A stretch of 56,825 bases of DNA from Pseudomonadota bacterium (GCA_018240785.1 JAFEFC010000032.1:1-56825); one strand, 5' to 3'; counted from the stretch's first letter, positions 10,209 to 20,030 are shown. The notes: generated from the letters alone by a model not told the origin. Program-made: numbers and translations.

Positions 10209-11110
10209 GATGTGCCGTCCTGTCTTTCATTGTGCGCCGCAGCGGCGCGATGTTCCACCCAGGTCTTGAGGCCGAGCGTGACCAAAGCCAGCATCGCCAG
10301 CAGGGAGGCCACCGCGAAGGCGGCGGCGAACTGGTACTCGTTGTAGAGAATCTCGACGTGCAGCGGCAGCGTGTTGGTTTCGCCCCGGATGTGGCCCGAC
10401 ACCACGCTCACCGCGCCGAACTCGCCCATCGCCCGCGCGTTGGTGAGGATCACGCCGTACATCAGGCCCCACTTGATGTTGGGCAGGGTCACATGCCAGA
10501 AGGTTTGCCAGCCGTTGGCGCCGAGCACCACCGCCGCCTCTTCCTCCTCCTTGCCCTGCGCCTCCATCAGCGGGATCAGCTCGCGCGCGACGAAGGGGAA
10601 GGTGACGAACACGGTGGCCAGCACGATCCCGGGCACGGCGAAGATGATCCTGATGTCGTGCTCGGACAGCCACGGCCCCAGCCAGCCCTGCGCGCCGAAC
10701 ACCAGCACGTAGATCAGGCCGGCGATCACCGGCGACACCGAGAACGGCAGGTCGATCAGCGTGATCAGGAAGTGCTTGCCGCGAAACTCGAACTTGGCGA
10801 TCGCCCACGCCGCGGCGACGCCGAACACCAGGTTCAGCGGCACCGCGATCACCGCCGCGATCAGCGTCAGCTTCACCGCCGACAGCGCATCCGGGTCCAG
10901 CAGCGCGGTGAGGTAGGTTTCCCAGCCCTTCCTCAGCGCTTCGACCAGCACCGCCACCAGCGGCATCAGCAGGAACACCGCGAAGAACGTCAGCGATACG
11001 CCGATGATGATCCACTTGACGAGCGGCGCCTCGCGCGTCGCCGCCTTCGATTCGAAGCGGGCCGCACCGTCGCCTGCGCCGCTCCACTGCATTGCAATTG
11101 CGCCGGACAT
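10205..11110 (-). CDS. cysW: Sulfate/thiosulfate ABC transporter permease CysW
   Basis: A 301-residue inner-membrane permease with six predicted membrane helices and the EAA coupling loop ([17 protein letters not shown]) that contacts CysA. I place the start at 11110, where GGGAGGA precedes ATG at good spacing; an upstream in-frame ATG at 11143 would run into cysT. The ATG shares one base with the cysT stop (TGATG), so the two permeases are translationally coupled. The sequence is typical of CysW, including the family segment [20 protein letters not shown]. Confidence 0.95.
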
Positions 11111-11949
11111 CAGCGGTTCCTCCCGGTTCGTTTCGCGGTCCATGCCTGCAGGCCGTTGATCACCAGCAGCAGCGTGAAGGAGAACATCAGCATCACCACC
11201 GCGATCGCGGTCGCCCCGGTGTAGTCGTACTGCTCAAGCTTGGTGATGATCATCAGCGGCGTGATCTCCGACACCATCGGGATGTTGCCGGCAATGAAGA
11301 TCACCGAACCGTACTCGCCCACCGCGCGCGCGAAGGCCAGCGCGAAACCGGTGAGCAGCGCCGGCAGCAGCACCGGCAGGATCACGTGGCGGAAGATCTG
11401 CCAGCGCTGCGCGCCCAGGCTGGCCGCCGCCTCTTCGAGTTCGGTGTCGAGGTCTTCCAGGATCGGCTGCACCGTGCGCACCACGAACGGCAGGCCGATG
11501 AACACCAGCGCCACCAGCACGCCCAGCGGCTTGAACGCCACCTGGATGCCCAGCGGCTCGAGCAACTGGCCGATCCAGCCGTTCTTCGCATACAGCGCGG
11601 TGAGCGCGATGCCCGCCACCGCGGTGGGCAGCGCGAACGGCAGGTCAACCAGCGCATCGATCAGCTTCTTGCCGGGAAAGGTGTAGCGCACCAGGGCCCA
11701 GGCCAGCATCAGCCCGAACACCGCATTGATGGCGGCCGCGAGCAGCGACATGCCGAAGGACAGCTTGTAGGACGCCACCACCCGCGGCGCGGTGACCACC
11801 GCCCAGAACTGGTCGAAGGTGAGCGTGAAGGTCTTCAGGAACACCGCCGCCAGCGGCACCAGCACGATCAGCGACAGGTAGGCCAGCGTGTAGCCGAGAG
11901 TGAGCCGGAAGCCCGGCAGCACGCGGAAGGAGCGGGCCGGCGCGTTCAT
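11110..11949 (-). CDS. cysT: Sulfate/thiosulfate ABC transporter permease CysT (CysU)
   Basis: A 279-residue inner-membrane permease, first gene of cysT-cysW-cysA-cysB. It has six predicted helices and the EAA loop [21 protein letters not shown]; the [16 protein letters not shown] segment is characteristic of CysT/CysU. A probable CysB box lies 105-140 bp upstream. The gene runs into cysW with a one-base stop/start overlap. Confidence 0.95.
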   Translation of the reverse strand: MNAPARSFRVLPGFRLTLGYTLAYLSLIVLVPLAAVFLKTFTLTFDQFWAVVTAPRVVASYKLSFGMSLLAAAINAVFGLMLAWALVRYTFPGKKLIDALVDLPFALPTAVAGIALTALYAKNGWIGQLLEPLGIQVAFKPLGVLVALVFIGLPFVVRTVQPILEDLDTELEEAAASLGAQRWQIFRHVILPVLLPALLTGFALAFARAVGEYGSVIFIAGNIPMVSEITPLMIITKLEQYDYTGATAIAVVMLMFSFTLLLVINGLQAWTAKRTGRNR

Positions 11950-12053
11950 GGCGCCCTCCCGAACGGCTCGCGGCGCGAAGCATCTTGAATGGAGAACATG
12001 GGGAGCTTCTTTCGTCTGCGTAATGAAGCAGAGTCTAAGAGCCCCGGCTTGCG

Positions 12054-12087
12054 ATCAATAAATAATAAAAAACGCGTTCCTTATTCA
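12054..12087 (-). promoter_or_regulatory. Candidate CysB box upstream of cysTWA-cysB
   Basis: This A/T-rich block is very unlike the surrounding GC-rich DNA. Read on the plus strand it contains AAAAAACGC, one base, TT, one base, CTTATTCA (12067-12087), matching 19 of 21 positions in the box before the second sulfate-binding protein gene (49332-49352). It lies 105-138 bp before the cysT start. It lacks the CGAACCAA flank seen at the other boxes and has CAATAAATAAT instead. Confidence 0.65.
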
Positions 12088-12153
12088 GTTTTCTGCTAAC
12101 GGACCCCGGCGCGGTCCCGCGGCCTCGCGAGCTGCCGCCGCATTCGCCGGTGG

Positions 12154-12453
12154 CTAGAGCTCGTCGTCATCGCCGCTGGCGACGACCTGGTCCTCGATCC
12201 GGATTCCCTGCGCATAACCACAAGCGCGCACATGACGGTAGGCGTCGTCGATGCGCTCGAACCACAGCATCTCCTCGTCGGCGCCCACCAGCAGGTGGCC
12301 CACCGCCATGCCGGCATCGTCCTCGTCGGCCACGAAGACCCAGACGTTCCACTGCGTCGACGCTTCCTCGGCGCCCGCCTCCCACTGCCGCAGGATGATC
12401 ACGCGCAACACCTCGTCGGCCCGCGCCGCGCGCTGGAAATCGTTCGGATTCAT
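12154..12453 (-). CDS. Small acidic hypothetical protein
   Basis: A 99-residue soluble protein rich in Asp and Glu, ending in a GDDDEL-type tail, with no signal peptide or membrane segment. I recognise no domain. The frame has normal codon use for this genome, a plausible purine-rich stretch before the ATG, and Trp-rich conserved-looking strands (WNVWVFVADED, EEMLWFERIDD). It stands alone between the cys operon promoter and the divergent PLP enzyme gene. The coding call is reasonable but not certain. Confidence 0.6.
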   Translation of the reverse strand: MNPNDFQRAARADEVLRVIILRQWEAGAEEASTQWNVWVFVADEDDAGMAVGHLLVGADEEMLWFERIDDAYRHVRACGYAQGIRIEDQVVASGDDDEL

Positions 12454-12603
12454 CGCTGTGCCTGCCTCGTCCTCGCCTTGGAGCCTTGATCATCGCACAG
12501 GCGCAGGCAGCGGCAGGATTGCCATGCAACCCCCGCATCCGACGCCAGGCGATGGCCAAACAGGCACATGGCCGATTAGCATTTCGGTCTTCGCCTCGTA
12601 CCT

Positions 12604-12637
12604 GCCCGCTCGACTGCCTCGGACGGGCCTCGTTTTT
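12604..12637 (+). terminator. Intrinsic terminator-like hairpin in the leader of the trans-sulfuration gene
   Basis: GCCCG (12604-12608) pairs with CGGGC (12624-12628), and after one mismatch TCGA pairs with TCGG-A across a CTGCC loop. A TTTTT run follows at 12633-12637. It sits 50 bp before the ATG at 12688 on the same strand, so it is either an attenuator for that gene or the end of an upstream plus-strand transcript. I cannot see a known riboswitch consensus before it. Confidence 0.5.
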
Positions 12638-12687
12638 CACCGCTGGGCCGCCGCATCGCAGCCGCGCCCCGCCTCCAGGACATCACC

Positions 12688-13818
12688 ATGACTTCCGTCG
12701 AAACCCTCACCGTCCATGGCCTCGGCCGCGTTGCCGAGCCCTATCGCGACATCGTCCCGCCCATCCACCTGGCGAGCACGTTCGAGCGCGCCGCCGACGG
12801 CAGCTACCCCGGCGGGCGGGTGTATGCGCGCGACGCCAGCCCGGCCTACCTGGAGGCGGAAGAGGTGCTGCGCCAACTGGAAGGCGGCGCGCAGGCGCTA
12901 CTGTTGGCGTCCGGCCATGCGGCGGCGTCGGCGGTGCTGCAGGCGCTCGATGCCGGCGACCGCGTCGTCGCGCCGCATTCGATGTACTGGGGCCTGCGCA
13001 AGTGGCTGCTGGACCTGGCCGAGCACGGCCACATCCAGCTCGCCTTCTACGACAACACCGACCTCGACGACATGCGCCGCCAGCTCGCCGCCGCCCCCAC
13101 CCGGCTGCTGTGGCTGGAGACGCCCGCCAACCCGACCTGGGAGATCTCCGACATCGAGGCGGCAAGCGCCATGGCGCGCGAGCATGGGGCGATGACGCTG
13201 GTCGACTCCACCGTGCCGACGCCGGTGTTGTGCCAGCCGCTGAAGCTGGGTGCCGACGTCGTGCTGCACTCGGCAACCAAGTACCTCAACGGCCATTCCG
13301 ACGTGGTCGCAGGCGTGCTCGTCACCCGCGAGGATTCGCCGCTGTGGCAGCGCATCCGCATGATGCGCGCCCTCGGCGGCGCCGTGCTGGGGCCGTTCGA
13401 GGCCTGGCTGCTGCTGCGCGGCATGCGCACCCTGCACCTGCGGGTGCGCGCCGCCAGCGCCAGCGCGTTGCGCATCGCCACCGAGCTCGCGGCGCACCCT
13501 GCGGTCGCGCACGTGCTGTACCCGGGCCTGGCGTCGCACCCCGGCCATGCCATCGCCGCCCGCCAGATGAGTGGTGGCTTCGGCGGCATGCTGTCGATCC
13601 GGGTGAAGGGCGGCGAGGCCGCGGCGCGTGAAGTGGCCGCCCGGGTGCAGGTGTTCAAGCGCGCGACCTCGCTCGGCTCGGTGGAGAGCCTGATCGAGCA
13701 CCGTGCCAGCGTCGAAGGCCCCGGCACGCGCTGCCCGGACGACCTGTTGCGCATTTCGGTGGGCATCGAGCCGGTGGACGACCTGCTGGCGGATCTGCGC
13801 CAGGCGCTCGCGGCCTGA
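12688..13818 (+). CDS. Cystathionine/methionine lyase-type PLP enzyme (trans-sulfuration family)
   Basis: A 376-residue enzyme of the Cys/Met metabolism PLP family (cystathionine gamma-synthase, beta- or gamma-lyase, methionine gamma-lyase). Seen: the substrate loop YARDASPAY near residue 50, ASGHAAASAVLQAL at the phosphate-binding site, ETPANPTWEISDI, the cofactor Asp in TLVDSTVPTP, the Schiff-base lysine in HSATKYLNGHSD, and the C-terminal SLGSVESLIEHRAS. The exact reaction cannot be read from these motifs; a cystathionine beta-lyase-like role (MetC) fits the sulfur context. It has a long leader with a terminator-like hairpin and lies next to the cys operon on the opposite strand. Confidence 0.88.
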   Translation: MTSVETLTVHGLGRVAEPYRDIVPPIHLASTFERAADGSYPGGRVYARDASPAYLEAEEVLRQLEGGAQALLLASGHAAASAVLQALDAGDRVVAPHSMYWGLRKWLLDLAEHGHIQLAFYDNTDLDDMRRQLAAAPTRLLWLETPANPTWEISDIEAASAMAREHGAMTLVDSTVPTPVLCQPLKLGADVVLHSATKYLNGHSDVVAGVLVTREDSPLWQRIRMMRALGGAVLGPFEAWLLLRGMRTLHLRVRAASASALRIATELAAHPAVAHVLYPGLASHPGHAIAARQMSGGFGGMLSIRVKGGEAAAREVAARVQVFKRATSLGSVESLIEHRASVEGPGTRCPDDLLRISVGIEPVDDLLADLRQALAA

Positions 13819-13850
13819 GCACGACCCGCCATTTGATTTACCGGACACGC

Positions 13851-16517
13851 ATGACCAGCAACATGCCGAAGAACAGGAAGACCGTCCTGCTGACCTTGAT
13901 CGTGACGGTCGTGCTGCTGAACGTGTTCAATCTCGCGCTGATGGCATACACGCTGATTACCGCGCGCGAGCGCCAGGAACAGGAAGTCCGCACCACCGTC
14001 GAGAACCTCGCGCTTCTGCTGGACCAGAGCGTCACTGCGATGACCCGCGAGGTCGATCTGTCGCTGCGCGAGATCCAGCACAATCTGGAAATCGACCTGC
14101 GCCAACGGGGCACGATCAGCAAGGAGGACGCGGAGACGCTGGTCGCCCTGCGCGAGGCATGGCTCTCCGGCGTCGCCGAGATCCGCGTCGCCGACGCCAC
14201 GGGAGCCGTCCTGCTGGGGCACGGCGTCACTGCCGACACCGACGTCAGCTACGCGGATCGGCCGTTCTTCAATGAACACCGGATGCACCCGGACGACCGC
14301 ATGCTGGCGAGCAAACTGCTCAAGGGCCGCATCGCGGGCACGTGGATCAATGTCTTCTCGCGCCGCTACAACTATCCGGACGGAAGCTTCGCCGGTATCG
14401 TCACCGCAGCGATCCCTGCCCGCAATTTCCGCAAGCTGCTGTCGGGTCTGAAGCTGGGGCCGCGCGGCATCGCCCTCATGCGCGACAGCGACTTGACGCT
14501 GATCGCGCGCTTTCCGCCTTCGAAATCGCCGGCCGGCAAGGTGGGCAGCGTGGGCGGTTCGACGGAGCTGACCGACATCATCGCGTCGGGTGTCGCCGAG
14601 GCGACCTTCTACAGCGACCGCACCGCCGACGGCATCAACCGCATCGACGCCTACCGCAAGCTCTCGCTGATGCCGGCCTTCGTGGTGGTGGGACTGGGCG
14701 AGGAAGACTACCTGGCCCAATGGTGGGACGACGTCCGCAAGGGCGCCATCTTGTCCGCGCTGTTGCTCATTGTCACCATCTGCGCAGCGTGGCTGCTGTG
14801 GCGCCTGCTCGATGCGAACGAGCGCGCGAACCGACGCAATCAGATCCTGTTGCAGAACGCGAGCGACGGCATCCACATCACCGACCTGCAGGGCAACGTC
14901 ATCGAGGCCAGCGACGCCTTCTGCCGAATGCTGGGGCAACCGCGCAACGAGGTCATCGGCTTGAACATCCGCGACTGGGATGCCTTGCTGTCCGAGCAGG
15001 AAATCAACCGCGAAGTCCAGCGCACCTACGATGGCAAGGCGGTACGCACCGTCGAATCGCAGTTCCGCCACAGCAGCGGCAGGATCTATCCGGTCGAGAT
15101 CGCGTCGTTTCCGCTGGAACTCGACGGCAAGCCCATCCTGTTCAACTCCGCCCGCGACATCACCGAACGCAAGGCCTCGGAGGAGAAGGCCGAGCGGCTC
15201 GCCTTCTTCGACCCGCTGACGCAGTTGCCGAATCGCCGCCTTCTCCTCGATCGGCTGCAACACGCAATCCGGTCCTGCGCCCGCCGCGCGAGCCGCGGCG
15301 CGTTGCTGTTCGTCGACCTGGACAACTTCAAGTCGGTCAACGACACCGCCGGCCACCATGCGGGCGACAGCCTCCTGCAGCAGGTCGCCGACATCCTGAG
15401 TGCCTGCGTGCGCAGGGAAGACACCGTAGCCAGGCTGGGAGGCGACGAATTCGTGGTGATGCTCGAATCCCTGAGCGAACACGACATCGAGGCCGCCCAA
15501 CGCGCCGAAGCCGTCGGCCGCCACATCCTGCAGGCGCTGCACAAGACCTTCCAGTTGGGGAGCGCCGAACATCGTTGCTCGGCGAGCATGGGCATCGCCC
15601 TGTTCGGCAAGAACCCGGATGAGAGCGTGGACGAGCCGCTGAAGCGGGCGGACCTGGCGATGTACCAGGCCAAGGTGGCCGGCCGCAACGACCTCCGCTT
15701 CTTCGATCCGCAGATGCAGGCCGACATCCAGGAACGCGCCGAACTCGAGGCTTCGCTCTGGGATGCGCTGGATGCCGGCTGGTTCTTCCTGCAGTACCAG
15801 CCGCAGGTGTCGGCGACCGGCCGCGTCCTGGGCGTCGAGGCGCTGGTGCGCTGCCGCCATCCCCACCGCGGGGTGATAGCGCCCGGCGAGTTCATCCCGC
15901 TGGCCGAAGACAACGGACTCATCCTGCCGCTTGGGCGCTGGGTGCTGGAGACCGCATGCGCCAGGCTGGCAAGCTGGGCCAGCTCGCCACACACCGCGGA
16001 CCTCACCGTCTCGGTGAACGTGAGCGCCCGGCAGATCCGCCAGGATGGATTCGTCGATGAGGTGCGGACGGTCCTCGCCAGGACGGGGGCGAACCCCGCC
16101 CGACTCAAGCTGGAGCTCACCGAAAGCTCGCTGGTGACGGAGATCGAGAGCGTCATCGTCAGGATGGAGGCCCTCAAGGCGGGCGGGGTCGGTTTCGCGC
16201 TGGACGACTTCGGAACAGGCTATTCCTCGCTCGCCTACCTCAAGCGCCTGCCCCTCGATCAGCTCAAGATCGATCAGAGCTTCGTCCGCGACATTCTCGT
16301 CGACCCGAACGACGCTGCAATCGCCAGAATGATCATCGTCCTGGCAGAAAGCCTGGGCCTCACGGTGATCGCCGAAGGGGTGGAAACAGCGGCTCAGCGC
16401 GACTTCCTGGTCAGCCAGGGCTGCCGCGCCTACCAGGGCTACCTGTTCAGCCGCCCGCTCGGCGACGACGATCTGGAACAGCGTCTCGCTGCGGTTTCGG
16501 CCATCACCATGCCCTGA
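13851..16517 (+). CDS. dCache-PAS-GGDEF-EAL c-di-GMP signalling protein
   Basis: An 888-residue membrane sensor: first membrane helix (about 12-34), extracytoplasmic double-Cache-like domain (about 40-300, with SYADRPFFNEH), second helix (about 300-325), PAS domain (about 335-450), GGDEF domain (about 455-620) and EAL domain (about 635-880). The GGDEF motif is GGDEF with REDT-type I-site context (RREDTVARL). The phosphodiesterase signatures are intact: EALVR, DDFGTGYSS and AEGVET. It may therefore both make and degrade c-di-GMP, with phosphodiesterase activity more likely dominant in such hybrids. I chose ATG 13851; an upstream TTG at 13833 is less likely. It stands alone after the PLP enzyme gene, 32 bp downstream. 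Confidence 0.92.
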   Translation: MTSNMPKNRKTVLLTLIVTVVLLNVFNLALMAYTLITARERQEQEVRTTVENLALLLDQSVTAMTREVDLSLREIQHNLEIDLRQRGTISKEDAETLVALREAWLSGVAEIRVADATGAVLLGHGVTADTDVSYADRPFFNEHRMHPDDRMLASKLLKGRIAGTWINVFSRRYNYPDGSFAGIVTAAIPARNFRKLLSGLKLGPRGIALMRDSDLTLIARFPPSKSPAGKVGSVGGSTELTDIIASGVAEATFYSDRTADGINRIDAYRKLSLMPAFVVVGLGEEDYLAQWWDDVRKGAILSALLLIVTICAAWLLWRLLDANERANRRNQILLQNASDGIHITDLQGNVIEASDAFCRMLGQPRNEVIGLNIRDWDALLSEQEINREVQRTYDGKAVRTVESQFRHSSGRIYPVEIASFPLELDGKPILFNSARDITERKASEEKAERLAFFDPLTQLPNRRLLLDRLQHAIRSCARRASRGALLFVDLDNFKSVNDTAGHHAGDSLLQQVADILSACVRREDTVARLGGDEFVVMLESLSEHDIEAAQRAEAVGRHILQALHKTFQLGSAEHRCSASMGIALFGKNPDESVDEPLKRADLAMYQAKVAGRNDLRFFDPQMQADIQERAELEASLWDALDAGWFFLQYQPQVSATGRVLGVEALVRCRHPHRGVIAPGEFIPLAEDNGLILPLGRWVLETACARLASWASSPHTADLTVSVNVSARQIRQDGFVDEVRTVLARTGANPARLKLELTESSLVTEIESVIVRMEALKAGGVGFALDDFGTGYSSLAYLKRLPLDQLKIDQSFVRDILVDPNDAAIARMIIVLAESLGLTVIAEGVETAAQRDFLVSQGCRAYQGYLFSRPLGDDDLEQRLAAVSAITMP

Positions 16518-16610
16518 CCCGGTCTGCATCGGGACCGGGAGCGAGGCGCCGCCATGCCACGCCAGGACGACGAGCCTTGCCGACGATCAACACTCCGGAG
16601 CGCTGCACTC

Positions 16611-17966
16611 ATGTCACGCCGCGACACGCCGCAGGAATCTACTCCATCCGCCACGGTCAGCTTCCGCGAAGCCTTCGCCTTCTGGCTCAAGCTCGGCTTC
16701 ATCAGCTTCGGCGGGCCGGCCGGGCAGATCGCGATCATGCACCAGGAGCTGGTCGAGAACCGGCGCTGGATCTCGGAGCGGCGCTTCCTGCACGCGTTGA
16801 ACTACTGCATGGTGCTGCCGGGCCCCGAGGCACAGCAGCTCGCCACCTACATCGGCTGGCTGATGCACCGCACCTGGGGCGGCATCGTCGCCGGGTCGCT
16901 GTTCGTGCTGCCATCGCTGCTGATCCTGATCGGCCTGTCCTGGATCTATGTGGCGTTCGGCAATGTGCCGCTGGTGGCCGGGCTGTTCTATGGCATCAAG
17001 CCGGCGGTGACGGCCATCGTGCTGCAGGCGGCGCACCGCATCGGCTCGCGGGCGCTCAGGAACAACTGGCTGTGGGGCATCGCAGCGGCTTCCTTCATCG
17101 CGATCTTCGCGCTCGACATGCCCTTCCCCGCCATCGTCGCCGCTGCGGCGCTGCTCGGCGTCGCCGGGGGCCGCATCGCCCCGCAGCATTTCGGCGGGTC
17201 CTGTGGCCACGGGCAGGCCGGCAAATCCTACGGCCCGGCACTCATCGACGACGACACGCCCCCGCCCCCACATGCGCGCTTCCGCTGGAGCAGGCTCGCA
17301 CGAGTGGCGCTGGGCGGCGCAGCGCTGTGGGCGGTCCCGATCGGCCTGCTCGCCGCGACACGCGGCTGGGCCGACACGCTCACGCAGATGGGCTGGTTCT
17401 TCACCAAGGCCGCGCTGCTGACCTTCGGCGGCGCCTACGCGGTGCTGCCCTACGTCTATCAGGGCGGCGTGGAGCACTACGGCTGGCTGTCGGCGACGCA
17501 GATGATCGACGGGCTGGCGCTGGGCGAGACGACGCCGGGCCCGCTGATCATGGTGGTCGCCTTCGTCGGCTTCGTCGGCGGTTACCTGAAGGCACTGTTC
17601 GGCCCGGATGCGCTGTTCCTCGCCGGCGCGGCCGCGGCCATGGTGGTGACCTGGTTCACCTTCCTGCCGTCCTTCGTGTTCATCCTCGCCGGCGGGCCGC
17701 TGGTGGAATCGACCCATGGCGACCTGAAATTCACCGCTCCGCTCACCGCCATCACCGCCGCCGTAGTCGGTGTGATCCTCAACCTGGCGCTGTTCTTCGG
17801 CTACCACGTGCTGTGGCCGCAGGGCTTTGCCGGACCGTTCGACGCGGTGTCCGCGCTGATCGCCGTGGCCGCGGCGGTGGCGCTGCTGCGCTACAAGCGC
17901 GGCGTGATCCCCGTCATCGCCGCCTGCGCGGTCGTGGGGTGGATCGCCAGATCGCTGCTGAACTGA
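16611..17966 (+). CDS. chrA: Chromate transporter family protein ChrA
   Basis: A 451-residue inner-membrane protein built from two homologous halves, each opening with the CHR-family motif: FWLKLGFISFGGPAGQIAIMH in part near the N terminus and FFTKAALLTFGGAYAVLPY at the start of the second half; PGPEAQQLATYIGW and GETTPGPL are the paired partner motifs. ChrA exports chromate, which enters through sulfate permeases, so its place beside cysTWA makes sense. Roughly ten membrane segments are visible. The ATG at 16611 follows GGAGCG; an upstream ATG at 16554 is possible. Confidence 0.93.
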   Translation: MSRRDTPQESTPSATVSFREAFAFWLKLGFISFGGPAGQIAIMHQELVENRRWISERRFLHALNYCMVLPGPEAQQLATYIGWLMHRTWGGIVAGSLFVLPSLLILIGLSWIYVAFGNVPLVAGLFYGIKPAVTAIVLQAAHRIGSRALRNNWLWGIAAASFIAIFALDMPFPAIVAAAALLGVAGGRIAPQHFGGSCGHGQAGKSYGPALIDDDTPPPPHARFRWSRLARVALGGAALWAVPIGLLAATRGWADTLTQMGWFFTKAALLTFGGAYAVLPYVYQGGVEHYGWLSATQMIDGLALGETTPGPLIMVVAFVGFVGGYLKALFGPDALFLAGAAAAMVVTWFTFLPSFVFILAGGPLVESTHGDLKFTAPLTAITAAVVGVILNLALFFGYHVLWPQGFAGPFDAVSALIAVAAAVALLRYKRGVIPVIAACAVVGWIARSLLN

Positions 17967-18000
17967 AGCCCGGAATCAGGCCGGCTGCCGGGATACGGAC

Positions 18001-18633
18001 CTAGTGCGCGGCCTGCCTGACCGTCGCCAGCAGCGCGGCGGCGGCGCCGAACAGGCTGCCGAACACGCGATTGAGCATGCGCTGCTGACGCGGTTCCCGC
18101 AGCAGGCGCAGCACCTTTGCGGCAAGCCCGGTGTAGCCGGCCATCACGACGAGATCGACGGTGACCATGGTCGCCGTCATCGTCAGGTACTGCGGCAGCA
18201 GCGGCCGGCCGGAATCGAGGAACTGCGGCAACACCGCGAGGATGAAGACGATCGCCTTGGGATTGCTGGCATTGACCACGAAGCCCCGCATCACCAGCGC
18301 CAGCGGCCGTGCGACCGGCACTTCTGCGTCATCGGTGGCCATTGCATCGGGCGCGGCACGCCATTGCTTCCAGCCGAGGTAAACCAGATAGGCCACGCCG
18401 AACCACTTGATGGCCTCGAAGGCAAACTCGGACGTCGCCAGGATGGCGCCCAGCCCGGCAGCCACGATGGCGATCTGCACGATCAGCGCGAGCTGCAACC
18501 CGACCGCATTCCAGTAGCCACGGCGAAAGCCGAAGTTCAGCCCGGACGACATCGAGGCAATCGCCCCGGCGCCCGGTGAAAGGCTGATCACCCAACAAGC
18601 GGTGAAGAAAGCGAGCCAGGTATCCAGAGCCAT
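18001..18633 (-). CDS. LysE/RhtB family amino acid exporter
   Basis: A 210-residue inner-membrane protein with the LysE/RhtB pattern: first helix ending SLSPGAGAI (the usual PGP/PGA motif), then about five more helices, and the conserved GFVVNASNPKAIVF loop before the fourth. Members export homoserine, threonine, cysteine-pathway intermediates and other amino acids. Its convergent position to chrA and proximity to sulfur genes make an O-acetylserine/cysteine exporter possible, but the substrate is not readable. Confidence 0.88.
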   Translation of the reverse strand: MALDTWLAFFTACWVISLSPGAGAIASMSSGLNFGFRRGYWNAVGLQLALIVQIAIVAAGLGAILATSEFAFEAIKWFGVAYLVYLGWKQWRAAPDAMATDDAEVPVARPLALVMRGFVVNASNPKAIVFILAVLPQFLDSGRPLLPQYLTMTATMVTVDLVVMAGYTGLAAKVLRLLREPRQQRMLNRVFGSLFGAAAALLATVRQAAH

Positions 18634-18836
18634 CGGGAAGGCCTCGTCAGCAAGGGTTCATGGTGTGCCGGCAGTGAATTTTCGCGATGCGACGCACCGT
18701 CTGCTGCAGGGCAGCAAGGATGATACCTTTGCGTCAGGCCCGATGCGAGCCGGGAGTTGGGCCGGCACCACAATGCCCGGAGAAACCTGCCGACCGTGAT
18801 CCCGGACATCGCGGCGCGCCGTTCGGGGAACAGTAC

Positions 18837-19853
18837 TCACCTGGCAACGATCTGGTCGAACACGCCGCCGTCCGCGAAGTGCGTCTTCTGCACCGCGCTC
18901 CAGCCGCCGAGCCTGTCATCCACGCTGAACGTCCGGATCGACGGAAACTGTCGCGCATGCTTCTTGAGCACCGCGGGGTCGCGAGGACGGAAGCCGTGCT
19001 TGGCGATGACTTCCTGCCCCTGGGCCGAGAACAGGAATTCCAGGTAGCCTTCGGCCAGCTTCAGCGTTCCCCGCTTTGCCGCGACCTTCTGCACCACGGC
19101 GACCGGCGCCGACGCGTCGATCGACACCGATGGATAGACCGCGTCGAACTTGTCTTCCCCCAGTTCCTGTGCGATCAGGATCGCCTCGTTCTCGAAGGTA
19201 ACCAGCACGTCGCCCACGTCGCGCTGGGTGAAGGTCGTGGTGGCGCCACGTCCGCCGCCGTCGAGCACCGGAACGTTGGCGAACAGCCTCGCGACGAAGT
19301 CGCGCGCAGCGGCCTCCGAGCCGCCCCTTTCGAGCGCGTAGCCCCAGGCGGCAAGGTAGGTATAGCGCCCATTACCCGAGGTCTTCGGGTTGGGAACGAT
19401 CACCTGCAGGCCCGGACGGGTCAGGTCGGACCAGTCCTTGATGCCCTTGGGGTTGCCCTTGCGCACCAGAAACACCGAGGTCGTGATGTAAGGCGTCGCG
19501 TCATGTGGAAAGCGCTTGCGCCAGTCGGCTGCCACCAGGCCGCCGCGCTCGACCAGGATGTCGATGTCGGGCGACTGGTTCATCGTCACCACGTCCGCTT
19601 CGAGCCCCGCCGACACCGCCAGCGCCTGCTTGCTCGAGCCTCCATGGGACTGATTGACAGTGACGGTATCGCCCGTCTTCGCCTTCCAGTGCGCCGCGAA
19701 CTGAGGATTGATGTCCTTGTACAACTCGCGCGACACGTCGTACGAAACATTGAGGATCGAAACGTCGGCAGCCTGGGCAAACGTTGCGAGGCCCAGCACG
19801 GTCGCGGCGAGCAGGCCGCGCAGCCTCCGGGAACGTCGATGAGCGATGGACAT
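18837..19853 (-). CDS. sbp: Periplasmic sulfate-binding protein (first copy)
   Basis: A 338-residue sulfate/thiosulfate-binding protein feeding an ABC importer. The start at 19853 has GGAGAA upstream and gives a signal peptide (cleavage near AQA-ADV). Family marks: LNVSYDVSRELYKDIN, the ligand loop [37 protein letters not shown] and the C-terminal [20 protein letters not shown]. It is alone, without permease genes, about 7 kb from cysTWA, and has its own CysB-like box 60-73 bp upstream. A second copy at 48255-49262 shares the same segments. Confidence 0.94.
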   Translation of the reverse strand: MSIAHRRSRRLRGLLAATVLGLATFAQAADVSILNVSYDVSRELYKDINPQFAAHWKAKTGDTVTVNQSHGGSSKQALAVSAGLEADVVTMNQSPDIDILVERGGLVAADWRKRFPHDATPYITTSVFLVRKGNPKGIKDWSDLTRPGLQVIVPNPKTSGNGRYTYLAAWGYALERGGSEAAARDFVARLFANVPVLDGGGRGATTTFTQRDVGDVLVTFENEAILIAQELGEDKFDAVYPSVSIDASAPVAVVQKVAAKRGTLKLAEGYLEFLFSAQGQEVIAKHGFRPRDPAVLKKHARQFPSIRTFSVDDRLGGWSAVQKTHFADGGVFDQIVAR

Positions 19854-19912
19854 GCTGGGCTTCTCCGCAAATGGTTGAACGCGGCGAAGTCTATGCAGCG
19901 GCCCGCACGGCA

Positions 19913-19941
19913 CGAACCAACAAAAACAGATTTCCATATTC
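19913..19941 (-). promoter_or_regulatory. Candidate CysB box upstream of the first sulfate-binding protein gene
   Basis: On the plus strand the box reads CGAACCAA (19913-19920), CAAAAA, and further on CATATTC, so the gene strand carries TTTTTGTTGGTTCG. It ends 60 bp before the start codon. The same core occurs before four other sulfur operons in the window. Confidence 0.65.
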
Positions 19942-20013
19942 CCGAAACACGTTCACGGACAGGCGATAGATCGAATCCTGCAAAGCAATCCAGCGGCCCT
20001 CGCCTAAGCAAAG

Positions 20014-20030
20014 CGGATTTTCTTGGTTCG
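20014..20030 (+). promoter_or_regulatory. Candidate CysB box upstream of ssuACB
   Basis: The gene strand reads CGGATTTTCTTGGTTCG, 89-105 bp before the ssuA start. Its reverse complement continues as CGAACCAAGAAAA, two bases, CGC, one base, TTGCTTA, matching the box before the second sulfate-binding protein gene in 24 of 29 positions. It faces the sbp box in the 265-bp divergent region 19854-20118. Confidence 0.68.

Noticed and set aside
13047-16529. An open frame of 1160 codons on the minus strand
   Set aside because: It is the antisense shadow of the c-di-GMP protein gene in high-GC DNA; the translated text is low-complexity His/Arg/Gln-rich with no domain.
17967-18000. Short CCCGG/CCGGG repeat between chrA and the LysE gene as terminator
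   Set aside because: Only a 5-bp stem without T run; too weak to call.
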